64,000 nucleotides of DNA from NCBI GenBank assembly GCA_019096065.1, contig JAGUCH010000005.1, forward strand, positions 6,882,001-6,946,000. The letters are read 5' to 3'. The notes under the pieces are model-generated. The model searched no databases, had not been told where the DNA came from, and saw only the letters and a program-made list of their open reading frames with translations. Of this stretch, positions 54,480-64,000 are shown piece after piece. The position numbers were made by a program, and so were the translations under genes. The stretch is from Paracyclopina nana (taxonomy: Eukaryota > Arthropoda > Copepoda > Cyclopoida > Cyclopettidae). The number at the start of each line of letters is the position of its first letter. The first letter of the stretch is position 1.

Positions 54480-56343
54480 ATGAGTTTGATTTCTTCAGCT
54501 GAAGCATGAATTTCATTTTGGCGGAAAAATTCAATAGCCATTTGCAATAAAGAGCCGTTTAAAGGTAAACAGAAGTATTGATTTATTTTCCCTTGCAAAG
54601 TCACGTTCCTTATTCAGAGTGCCAATTTTATTTTGTGGGGTTGAGATAGAAATTCGTGACCTGATCTCAGAAGCTCACAATAAATGGAAAAATGAAAAAT
54701 TTCGGCTATTTCTTAATTAAAAACCTCACCATTGGACACAAACCAACTTTTGTCTGAGATGAAAGAAGAAAAGAAGGGGAGAAAAGGTGAAAGAAAGCTG
54801 CAAAATTGATGCGGTGTTCATCTACATCACATTTTGACATTTTGTCATGTAGACGATATATTTCCTTTTCGACAAAAGAAAAAAATCTTTCCAAACCAAA
54901 TAACTTCTCCATTAGTTTCAACTGTGTTCTCCATAATTTGTTTTCAATGAACAAAACTGAAATACAAAGCATAATGAAAAATTTGCTTTGATGAAATATT
55001 TTTCTCTTAAGTAGATGAACAGCTCATAAATTGCTTCAACTCCACGACAACAAATTGAGAACGACTTCTTCCAATAAAGGTATTATTTTGGAAGCATTAA
55101 TTTTTTTGACGCATTTTTCAATTGAGAATTCCTGTTGTGACTCTTTTTGTTATTTACCAAAGTCCATCAATCTATTTCAAGTTATACGTGATAAAGTTGC
55201 TTCATCAAGTTGTTGCACTGTGACATGAATATAAATTGAGATTTCCATTTCACCATACTAGGTGTATACTATATCTTATGTACTATATAGGTAAAAAAAA
55301 GTCTGCTTCTTTGATGAAAATCCTTGGCACACAATTTTCACTTGCAGCAAAATGTGAGATAACCAACAAATTTAACAATATAAGTTACATAAGCAATTAA
55401 CATTATCCAACCTCATTTGCAAAATCATGGAAAAAAAGCAAATTTGTTTTTGAGCTTTTTGTTTCAGTCCTAGAAATTGAGAGAAAATTTGCAAGACCTC
55501 AATTGACACAAATTTTGAGGCTCAATGATTAGAACAGATTATTTTTTTCGAGTAAGTGAAAGTATTGCCAAAAAATCAAACAATAAATTATGTTCTTTGA
55601 TGTAATGCTAATGTTGTAGGATTTCTGCTAATTGACTTATTTCTTGCAAAAAAATAGTATATGGTGTTGACGTGCCAGGTATATATTATACTATTAGCAT
55701 TTTTTCTGCCAATGCAATCTCATAAAATTCAATGTCAACATGTCTTTTCCTCCTGCTATATGAATGATGAAATGACAAAGTCCAGATTTAGAAACAATTA
55801 TCTATACATTGCTATTTTTCCTCTGGCTCTTTAATGCCAGTTTGCACAACTGAAAACAATTGCAGGAGATAACATTCCAATATCAAGTTTTGGTTAATTC
55901 ACTTGTAAACATTAATTTGTCAAAAAATATGTCATTTGACAATAAAGAGAAGATGTCGACAAACTAATCAATTTTCTTTTCAACATTTTAGCAATTAAGT
56001 ACAAAATTACTTTAATTAATGAAATAAGCTCCTGTTTTTCATGTTTCATGCGCTCAAAGCATGCTTGAATTTGTGGCGCATGGAATTTCTTCAGCCACCT
56101 GAACACACGTGCATTCAGTTCACATTCGCCTGTTTCAATGTCAACATCATGTGTACGTTTTACTATTTTGACGTGAATCTATTTTAGAAGTGACTTACAC
56201 ATTTTTTGGCAAACTAATGTGCACAAGTGATAAAGCCATAGATTGAGATTGGAATGTGATCTTGAAAAATTGTCATCAGTTGGGAAGTCTTAAATTAAAC
56301 TCCAGAAGTCAAAAGTTAAACATCGTCATTATTTGTTAACACC
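54480..56343. other. AT-rich intergenic DNA upstream of the WH1-CRIB gene
   Basis: No gene can be supported. A minus-strand ORF at 54604-54389 has protein-like wording but crosses the transposon end, so at best part of it is an old exon remnant. tatatattatactatt-type words near 55270 and 55680 are simple AT-rich sequence. Confidence 0.4.
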
Positions 56344-58485
56344 ATGACAGCGAAACATTACTTGATGTCGAAAGGTGCCAAGGAAAGTCTTCATTATGCG
56401 TCAACACCAACTTTGTATTATGATGCCACTAAATATTATCCAACATTGGAAGAGGAGGGAAAAATGTACAAATCCACAATGTACTTACATTCCTCAGATT
56501 CTTCAACAAATTCTTCTGAAATGACTGATGACCTAATGCTAAGTCCTCAAGACTTGAAGGCCAGTGAGACCTGTTTGAAAGGCCACAAAACTAAAGTGTT
56601 TGTGTGCAAATGCCTGGCTAACTTGTATGGTTGCCCCAAGATCAATTTAGCTCATTTGAACAGCAATAAAATCAGCTGGACTCTAAAGTTTACTGGGATT
56701 CCTGTGCTGGTGTTTGACCTGGGCAATACCAGGTCCAGACACAAAAGGCAAATCCAAATTTGCCTGGTGGAAAAAGGAACTGGATTTGTGCTGTGGAAAG
56801 ATATTGTTGACAATTTGACAAAATATCAAATTTCACAAGATTGCCTATTTCACACCATGCATTTGTCAAATGACCATTCCAGACTGGTTGGACTTAGCTT
56901 TGATTCAATGAGTGCAGCTGAAGAATTTCATGACTGGTTAAACATGCTGACCTCTGACCCAGCAAACATCAGTCTCAGTGGCCCATACAGGTTGAGCCCA
57001 GTCCAAGCTGCCATCATGGAAGAAGCGAAGAAGAAGTAAGTCAAGCTCACATTTTACGCCCCGCGAAAACCAACAAAGCATTTGATTTTGGATGCCTACT
57101 GATGCTTGAAATGGCAGAAAATATTTTGGCACACTTTTAAAATGGTGGAGGATGTCACGTCCCACCTTATTTTGCCTTTTTCTCAACTTTGAAATTTGTC
57201 GCTGAGCCCTAATTTTGCTGGTACACTTTTGTGTTGCCAAAAACATCCGGATTGCAGTGACAACAACAGCCAAAACTTGAACAATTAAAATCTTCTATTG
57301 ATTGTAAGGTCAAGAAGCACATTATTACTCTTTCTAATGGTAAATTTAACCTTTCATGAAACTGAGATCAAGGAAGTAAATCTCTATTTTTTGCAAGAAA
57401 AAAATCACACCTTTTTTAATGTGGCTTCCTTGTGGAAATGAAAAGTGAGTCACATTTTTGGCTTCCTGATCTATTTTGAGCTGTTAATTATCCCCATAAA
57501 TTCACATCATTTATCAACTGAATTGATCACATGATTGCCAGCCCAATAATTAATAATACCTTTCAATGAAAAACTAGATGATTTTTGAATAGAAAAATTA
57601 TGTATCTGAATAAATATATTATATTCTTAAATGAAAAAAATTTATTTATGTGTTAATAAATCAGCTTTATGAATGAAAAAATTAGATTTCCGAATGAACA
57701 CATTAAGTTTGGAAAAGATAAAAATATATTTTTAGTTGAAAATAGATTTTTGATTGAAAAAAATAGATTTTTAAATGAAAAAATTAGATTTTTAAATGAA
57801 AAAATTAGATTTTTAAATGAAAAAATTAGATTTTTAAATGAAAAAATTAGATTTTTAAATGAAAAAATTAGATTTTTAAATGAAAAAATTAGATTTTTAA
57901 ATGAAAAAATTAGATTTTTAAATGAAAAAATTAGATTTTTAAATGAAAAAATTAGATTTCTGAATTAATAAATCAGATTTTTAAATGAAAATGACCTAAT
58001 AAATCAGATTCTTAAATGAAAATATTAGATTTCCGAATGAACACATTAGATTTGGAAAAGAAAAAAAAATAGATTTTTAATTGAAAAAATAAGATTTCAA
58101 ATAAAAATTATATTTTTTTTGAGGGGAAATGATTTCATTTAGAAAAAATACTCATTTTTGCCAACTTTTTCGATTTCTAGGAGATTTACTTTTTAGGCTA
58201 TTACGTGGTTAAAAATGCCATTTTTTTTTCAGGCAAAGGCGAAAAGGCATCAGGGGACCAGACAAGAAGGATATTTCTTCACCGTGTGGATTTGAGCACA
58301 TTGTCAGCATTGGATCAAGAGATTACAGCAAATTTTTCTCACTCCAAACTTTTGTGGCCAAATCTGACATCAATGGAAGTAAGCAACTCCCAAGTTTTGC
58401 CAATGCTCAGCAGCAGCAGCAGCAGAAAATTCCATCCAGAAAAGCTAAATGGGCCCCGCAACCCCCTAAAAAGCGGATTGCGTGA
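56344..58485 (+). CDS. WASP-like protein: WH1 and CRIB domains, no visible VCA
   Basis: Exons 56344-57035 and 58233-58485, 315 codons including the stop, in phase. Residues about 75-215 read as an EVH1/WH1 domain (KTKVFVCKCLANLYGC, FVLWKDIVDNL, CLFHTMHLSNDHSRLVGLSF, AEEFHDWLNML), which in WASP binds WIP. The splice joins a Lys/Arg-rich stretch. The second exon then encodes a CRIB-type Cdc42/Rac-binding motif (ISSPCGFEHIVSIG), a six-Gln run and a basic end. Order (WH1, basic, CRIB) is that of WASP/N-WASP, but the polyproline and Arp2/3-activating VCA parts are absent before the stop. A longer splice form using exons further right was looked for and not seen. The intron holds a 21-bp minisatellite. 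Confidence 0.8.
57560..58085. repeat. 21-bp minisatellite (AAAAAATTAGATTTTTAAATG) in the WH1-CRIB intron
   Basis: About ten nearly exact 21-bp units occupy 57770-57960, with degraded units on both sides. The period is a multiple of three, so one frame stays open and simulates a seven-residue repeat protein. Confidence 0.9.
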
Positions 58486-58621
58486 TTCAACATTGAAATA
58501 ATCCGTTTTGTCAGAATTTCAATCATGCCATCCACAATAAATTAAGATCGATTATCTCAGTATTTATTTAATGCCAACGAACAGCTGGTTTTTGCCAGAG
58601 GATAACAATTAAAAACAATCC

Positions 58622-59062
58622 TTATTTGGCTGGTTTGTAGCAATCTTGGCAACCATTCACTCCATAAATCTGAATTTGGGTGCAGTATCCAAATCCTGAG
58701 CAATATGGGGCAGTCCTCTGGCCGCAATCTGCATCTGACCTGCATGACCCGTACTCCTCTGTAGAGAAGAAAACAATAAAAATCAGCTGACCAAAAACAA
58801 AATAGCACCCAATGGCTACTAAAAAAAATTTTCTCACAAAAAATTAATTGAAAAATGAATTTAAATGTTTTATTATTTTTTTATATTTACCAGGATAGGC
58901 TGACCGGCAGCAGCCAAGCTGGCCATAAACTGGAGGCTCAGCATAACCTTGAGGCTTGGCATAAGCATGAGGCTGAGCATAACCCAGTGGCTCAGCATAC
59001 CCTTGTGGCTGAGCCATGGAAATGTAAACAAATGACAAAATAAGTAGGCAAACCAACTTCAT
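58622..59062 (-). CDS. small secreted Cys-rich protein with PQGYAEP repeats
   Basis: Minus-strand exons 59062-58891 and 58758-58622, 102 residues, in phase. The signal peptide is [18 protein letters not shown]. Five imperfect heptad-like repeats follow ([31 protein letters not shown]). Then comes a Cys-rich C-terminal domain with ten Cys residues in [22 protein letters not shown] patterns. It could be a cuticle, mucus or defence peptide; the family is not recognised. Confidence 0.75.
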
Positions 59063-59326
59063 GTTGCTGCTTGAACTTCAAGGAAGGAACTGAGTTAAAA
59101 ATCAGGTTTGTGTCAAGGCCACAAAAAGGAAAAGGAGATAATTTAAGGAGCAAATGAATGAGTCAAAAAAATTTCAATTATGGCCACTTTTAGTTTATTT
59201 TCTGGGTTTTAGTTTTTGAATTTGGTATCTTCATATATACTTTAATATTATGTTCAATTGGCTTTCAAATTTCTGCTAGGTTTTGTGAGTTGTTCCAATA
59301 TTTGTTCCATGTTTCACTCTGGTGTT

Positions 59327-60524
59327 TCAATCATACTTTTGGGCCAGGGCTTTCCACAGGGCATGCAAAATGCCATCAGAATGCAAAACTGACCTGAAAG
59401 AGCTATCAGCAAAAAAAGTCAAAGCTGGCAAAATGATGAAAAACATTGCCAAAATCAACAAGAAGAGGATGTGATCCACCACTCGACTGCTCCCAGCTGT
59501 GGTTACTATGACAAGTGCTATCAAGGTTCCAGAAAGTTCCATCAGCCACTGCAAGCATGTGATTGTGATGATTGCTCCATCATCCCTTTAAAAAAAGATT
59601 ATTTTTATCCTAGATAATCAAGGTTTGAAGTACCTTTGTCGAAGCTCCAGATTCCTTCTGCTGAGCAAATCTGCCACTTTTTGTGTCTGCTTTCTAATTG
59701 AGAATAAAATGCTTCCCAACAGAAAGACTTCCATGATGTTGCTACAGAGGAGAGCACTTATCAAAAATCCTATGTAACAAGCTGCTCTTGACGCAATGTT
59801 GTCAAATTCACAATAGGTCTTGCTCCTTGAAAATCCTCCTGGAGTGAAGTAGTCAAATTCAAAGAAGAGCTCATTTCTTCCTTCGCAATTGGTGATTGTG
59901 CTTCCTGGTGTGGTTGATGGAATCGAAATTGCAATGGACTGGATGAGTGCAACCAATGTTTCCAAAGCGAAGATTCCTCTGGCCAGATTCTAAAAATGTA
60001 AGCGTACTTTTGAAAAAGTTTTCAATCATGCGAAGTGATTTGTTCAATCATGTTCAATGACGCTGTTACTTCCTTTTTCCGCCTTGTTGAAAGGCTATAA
60101 GACGAAAATTTACCTTGTGAGTGATACCAAAGCTGGCCATCAATGCACCATGCTTCACACAAATGTATCTGAACAGCGACATGAAGAATGTGCTACAGTT
60201 CATGAACATTGTGACGAATCCGGAGACCAAGATGTTGGCGAAACATCCAGGTGTCGAGATGTAATCACTTGGTACTCGAGTCCATGTGGTGAGCATGAAG
60301 TAGCCATAGACAAGTGGTATCGCAATGATGTTGATCACGGTGTGATACCTGATCAAATCATTGATGCCACGCCCACTTTTACGCCTTAGCATGACAAATA
60401 TGTTTTTGGCCACAGAAAATCCCAGGATGGCAGACACTAGGGAAATGCCAGTGAATACCACCTTGGTGAGCAAGTTATGCCCAAAGTCCCCATTAAGGGT
60501 GACAATCCAACTTATTTCATCCAT
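59327..60524 (-). CDS. seven-transmembrane receptor, rhodopsin-like
   Basis: Minus-strand exons 60524-60114, 59989-59634 and 59585-59327, 341 residues, in phase. The short extracellular N-terminus has no signal peptide. Hydrophobic segments: VVFTGISLVSAILGFSV (TM1), NIIAIPLVYGYFML (TM2), VTMFMNCSTFFMSLFRYIC (TM3, ending FRY in place of DRY), LETLVALIQSIAI (TM4), CYIGFLISALLCSNIMEVF (TM5), a sixth in exon 3 (WLMELSGTLIALVIVTTA) and HILFLLILAMFFIILPALTF (TM7). It looks like a lineage-specific peptide- or odour-receptor-like orphan; the ligand is unknown. A decayed copy lies immediately upstream of it on the same strand. Confidence 0.75.
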
Positions 60525-61439
60525 GTCAGTCCTCTCCTTTGCCCAAGAGGAGACTGCAATAGGAAGCTTTCAATTCCATCATTAGATTCCACTCTCTCTT
60601 TAAAGGATTTGTTAACTGGAAAAAGAGAGTAATCCAACCAGAGAATACCAACATAGAGTGTAATCTCTTGAAGGATCTCAGTGAAATCAGATTACAGAAT
60701 ACTAACAAATCTGAAACATTTGCTCTTTTATATTAAGATATTTCTTAAGTAATCTATCATAGTGCTTTCTCTATCATAGACAAATGACATGACAAATGTT
60801 ATGAAGAAGACAAGCTCAAATTGGCAAATAGCTCAACAACAACTGACTCACTTGGCACCAAATTTCGCAGGATTCATAAGAAGAGCCCAATAAGCCACCA
60901 TACCAAATTTCAACTGGATCTGAGGCTGCCTTCCATAGGCCGACTTTAATTGCCAAAAATTACCTTGCTTTGCTTAAAAAATGGCCTCCACTAAACGGCC
61001 TCCAAACCTTGCCAAACTTGGAAGACATCTTGATGAATTCTACCAAATTTAGTGCCAATACACTCATAATTTGCTGAGATATTGGCCTCCAAATAACCTA
61101 GCTTAGCTTGTCTTCTATAAGCTTGTTCTCATAAATCATTTCTATAAGCTAAGCAAGGCACTTTGCTCGTTTATATTTCAGCATCTACTCGTCCGATTGG
61201 AACCAAATTTGGAGGAATTCATAAGGACATATTGAAGAATCTTCATGCCAATTTTCATCCGGATTGGAGGACGCTGAGGCCGCCTAACTGAAAGTGAGGC
61301 AACTCAGTTAGGCATAAGGAGAAAAATCAGCCACCTCTTCAGAGGCCTCAGATCAGGATAAAATTTGGCATAAACATTCAAAATATACTCAAATGGAATA
61401 GATCTAAGTTTGGTTCCAATCGGCTCAATACTTACTGAG

Positions 61440-62155
61440 GATTGAGCTTCCAAAGTGCCGTGCTTTGCTTTCTCCCTGCCTTATTTTTCTTGAGAACCAG
61501 ACGAGCCACTTCTTGTGTCAGCTTTCTGGCCAAGAACAGGATGTAAAGGAAGTTACTCCTAAAAATAGTCAGATTTTGTTCATTGGAAATCCTCCTGAGG
61601 TGAAGTAGGCAAATTCGAAAAAGAGCCCATTTTTTCATTGGCAGTTTGGTATTGAGCTCTCTGGTGTGTTTGATGGTGCACAAATTGCTACAGTTTGTAT
61701 CATGCCAACCGTAATTTCCAACTCTTATATTCTTCTCGCAAGTTCCCACATGAGGAAAACTGACCATAATTACCTCTGTTACAAAATGACATTAACATAG
61801 GCTGAAATGCCTTTTGAATAGCTTTTTTGCTCAAAAAAGCACTCAAGAGCAATTACAACTTTGGGAACATTGAAAGCGAAAAATTAGTAAAAAACGTACT
61901 TTTCTTGTGACCTCAAATTTGGCCATTGCTTCACCATGCCAAGCACAAATGTATCTGCTTGTGGACATGAAAAATGTACCACAGTTCATGAACATTGTGA
62001 CAAATACAGTTATTACATGGATGTAATAACATCCTAATGAAGATATGTATTAGCGTGGTGGTTGTGATTTCAACATATCCATATCACAAGGGTATCGCAA
62101 TAGTATTAAAAGCAGTGCGATACTTTATCAAATCATTGATACCACGATAACTTTT
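61440..62155 (-). pseudogene. decayed duplicate of the seven-transmembrane receptor
   Basis: Minus-strand fragments resemble the neighbouring receptor. Near 62155-62084 there is a copy of the GRGINDLIRYHTVINIIAIPL region. Near 61990-61905 there is a TM3-like NCGTFFMSTSRYIC stretch. In 61760-61460 there are frame-shifted matches to exon 2, including an RKQTQKVADLL-like piece. Frames are interrupted and the TM1 end is replaced by a tRNA-derived repeat. The copy is therefore a pseudogene. Confidence 0.65.
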
Positions 62156-62157
62156 TT

Positions 62158-62380
62158 GGAGGGCGGGCCGAAGGCCCGCCCTCCACATTTCGCTGTGACC
62201 TATGTCACTCCCCAGTTTTTGGCCAGGAAACTGCACCAGGAAACCAAACCAGGATATCGACCAGGAAGTAAATTGCAATCCAGAAAAAACCAGAAAAATA
62301 ACTGCCTGTTGTGGGATTTGAACCTGGGTCTGACTGCATTGCAATCAGACACTCTGTCACTGAGCCACCAAAGCATCACA
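62158..62380 (-). repeat. tRNA-derived SINE-like repeat, copy 1
   Basis: Read on the minus strand it starts with a tRNA-like head (TGGTGGCTCAGTGACAGAGT, then GGTTCAAATCC) and runs into a body that ends in the GC hairpin GGGCGGGCC-TTC-GGCCCGCCC. The anticodon arm has lost proper pairing. A second copy with the same order is at 62652-62860. Confidence 0.75.
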
Positions 62381-62599
62381 TAAAATTTACTTCTCTGATC
62401 AGCATTATCAATGAAAAAGTTGAAGTTGAGCAAATTTTTAGGATTGCCTGTACCCCAAGCAAATTTTGTATGTTGGCTGCATTCTGCCCAGTGGCCGTAG
62501 GCCTCTGGGCAGAATATGGTAGTTACTGTTTTTCCAAAGATGGGATTTAAACCTTCATCCCATTAAACACAAACAGCAATGCTATATACAATTTGATTG

Positions 62600-63570
62600 A
62601 TGCATATTATTGGGAGTGGGCAAAAGGCCCGCCCCTACTCAATTTTTTATGAGGGCGGGCCGTAGGCCCGCCCTCCACATTTCCCTGTGACCTATGTCAC
62701 TCCCCAGTTTTTAGCCAGGAAACTACACCAGGATATCGACCAGGAAGTAAACTGTTATTCAGAAAAAGACAAAAAATGTTTGCCTATACCGGGATTTGAA
62801 CCTGGATTGGACTGCATTGCAATCTAACACTCTGTCACTGAGCCATCAGAACATCACACAATTTTTCCAACTCTTTGCAGTATCATTCATAGCAAGAGTT
62901 GAACAAATGTTTTGGATTGCCCCTACACCAAACAAATTATTCAGTAATATTCGGGCAATATTTGTGGGAGCGGGCAGAAGAAGACCCGCCCTCCACATTT
63001 CACTGTGACATATATTGCTCCCCTGTTTGAAAATGGAAACAACAAAAACCAATGACCCACCATGATTCCTTTGTATGCTTCTTCTCTGATATTATATGCT
63101 TTTTGCAACAAGGACATTTTAAGAAGAGCAATATTCGGGCAGTGTAAGTGAGAGCGGGCCAAAGGCCCGCCCATTCTCATTATTTTTGGGAGGGAGGGCT
63201 CTCATAACTCAAACTGCAATACTATCAACAAATTGATTGAAGCACATTATTGGGAGTGGGCAAAAGGCCTGCCCTCCACATTTCACTGTGACTTGTGTTT
63301 CTCCCCTGTTTGAAACAAGAAGCTGTACAAAAACCAATCAGGCACCATGATTCCTTTGTATATGTGATGTTTCTAGTTTGATATTAAGTGCTTTTTGAAA
63401 ATACAAAATTTTAAGAAGAGCAATAGGCAGGAAATATTAGTTGGAGCGGATCAAAAACCCGCCCACTCTAATTATTTTTGGGAGGCTGGGCCCTCATAAC
63501 TCAAACTGCTATCAACAAAGTTATTGAAGCATATTATTGAGAGTGGGCAAAAGGCCTGCCCCCTCTCCCT
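62600..63570. repeat. cluster of partial repeats with GC-rich hairpins
   Basis: Shortened copies of the body/hairpin unit recur at about 62610-62640, 62965-63030, 63145-63200, 63253-63320 and 63430-63490. Each contains (G/A)(G/T)GGGC-AAA-GGCCCGCC-like inverted repeats, mostly followed by CTCCACATTTCACTGTGAC. Two also share a 'ctcataactcaaactgc' stretch. The tandem arrangement suggests local duplication after insertion. Confidence 0.65.
62652..62860 (-). repeat. tRNA-derived SINE-like repeat, copy 2
   Basis: Same layout as copy 1 (hairpin, CTCCCCAGTTTTT body, tRNA-like head with A and B boxes on the minus strand), with scattered substitutions and small deletions. Both copies face the same way. 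Confidence 0.75.
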
Positions 63571-64000
63571 TCCCAATGCATCTCTGTCCTGTCTATCCAA
63601 GGAGTGTGTGTTCTAACAATCGATCCAAGTAGTATCCCTCTTGTTGATCCAAGGACTGTACAAGTAGTTGATCCAAGTAGGATGTTTATTGCAGTTTTGA
63701 GTTTTTGGGATAAGTTTCAAATCCCCTCTTTGGAAAAAGAAACACTACCACATTCAGCACAGAGGCCTACAGCCTCTTGTGCAATTTCAGCAAAATGTCA
63801 AGGGCAGGCCTTCAGTCTGACTTCCAAAAGAAGGACCCAGATCATGACCAACAAAACATTTCAGGAACATGGCCTACTGGTATGACTGACCCAGAACATA
63901 GCATGACAGGGACCAACTACTATTCTATTATTCTAACATACTAAGTTGGGGCTCATTTGTGTAACCTAACTGACTTGTGACTTAACTAGCTTGGGCTGAC
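63571..64000. other. right edge, nothing firm
   Basis: 63600-63690 has a few (TTGATCCAAGTAG)-type words. A 93-codon ORF at 63604-63885 covers them but shows no family feature or splice context. No gene is claimed. Confidence 0.35.

Noticed and set aside
54389..54604. Protein-like minus-strand ORF
   Set aside because: It runs through the terminal inverted repeat of the pogo-like element, so it cannot be a single intact gene; at most an old exon fragment remains to the right.
57669..57968. Plus-strand ORF with a seven-residue FLNEKIR repeat
   Set aside because: Produced by the 21-bp minisatellite inside the WH1-CRIB intron.
62310..62370. Functional tRNA gene with a GCA-like anticodon
   Set aside because: The anticodon stem does not form in register and the acceptor stem is missing; a second copy shows it is a dispersed repeat.
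1..64000. CRISPR arrays, bacterial operons or phage regions
   Set aside because: Tandem repeats here have no spacer structure, genes have introns, and nothing suggests prokaryotic DNA.

Overview
The window is nuclear DNA of an invertebrate animal. Protein genes are split by GT-AG introns, the intergenic DNA is AT-rich, there is a nuclear-type tRNA-Cys, and the gene families are metazoan (F-BAR/SH3 protein, tensin-like SH2-PTB protein, carbonic-anhydrase-related protein, WASP-like WH1-CRIB protein, seven-helix receptor). An arthropod such as a small crustacean or springtail is my best guess, but the sequence does not settle it. Exon models below were made by eye from splice sites and reading-frame continuity.

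Left part (1-16130): tRNA-Cys (minus), a PSTPIP-like F-BAR/SH3 gene (plus), a secretory JmjC gene (minus) that diverges from a secreted pesticin-type muramidase gene (plus), a secreted kelch protein (plus), then about 3.6 kb of degenerate short tandem repeats and a tensin-like gene (plus) whose last exon is far richer in GC than anything around it.

Middle (18264-41340): a complete 23.1-kb LTR retroelement with 926-bp LTRs that look identical, flanked by a 4-bp CATG duplication. It carries gag, protease, a Ty3/Gypsy-like reverse transcriptase/RNase H/integrase, and an 809-codon ORF that holds the end of integrase plus a long low-complexity tail. Beyond a 3.3-kb non-coding stretch with an iterated motif lies an unusual accessory module. 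It has two spliced antisense membrane-protein genes, a sense gene of unknown function with its own TATA box, a small overlapping ORF, and an envelope-like type I glycoprotein broken by a frameshift. The five gag-pol ORF junctions each step by -1. This element is the most interesting object in the window.

Right part (41341-64000): a carbonic-anhydrase-related protein gene (minus) with tandem repeats and a foldback/tRNA-like insertion in one intron; a small inverted-repeat element; a 3.6-kb pogo-like transposon with 26-bp perfect terminal inverted repeats that contains a 160-bp satellite array; a WH1-CRIB gene (plus) without a visible VCA module; a small secreted Cys-rich protein (minus); a seven-helix receptor gene (minus) followed by a decayed duplicate; and a cluster of tRNA-derived repeats with GC-rich hairpins. 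Many introns and spacers are built of locus-specific degenerate phrases of 15-25 bp.
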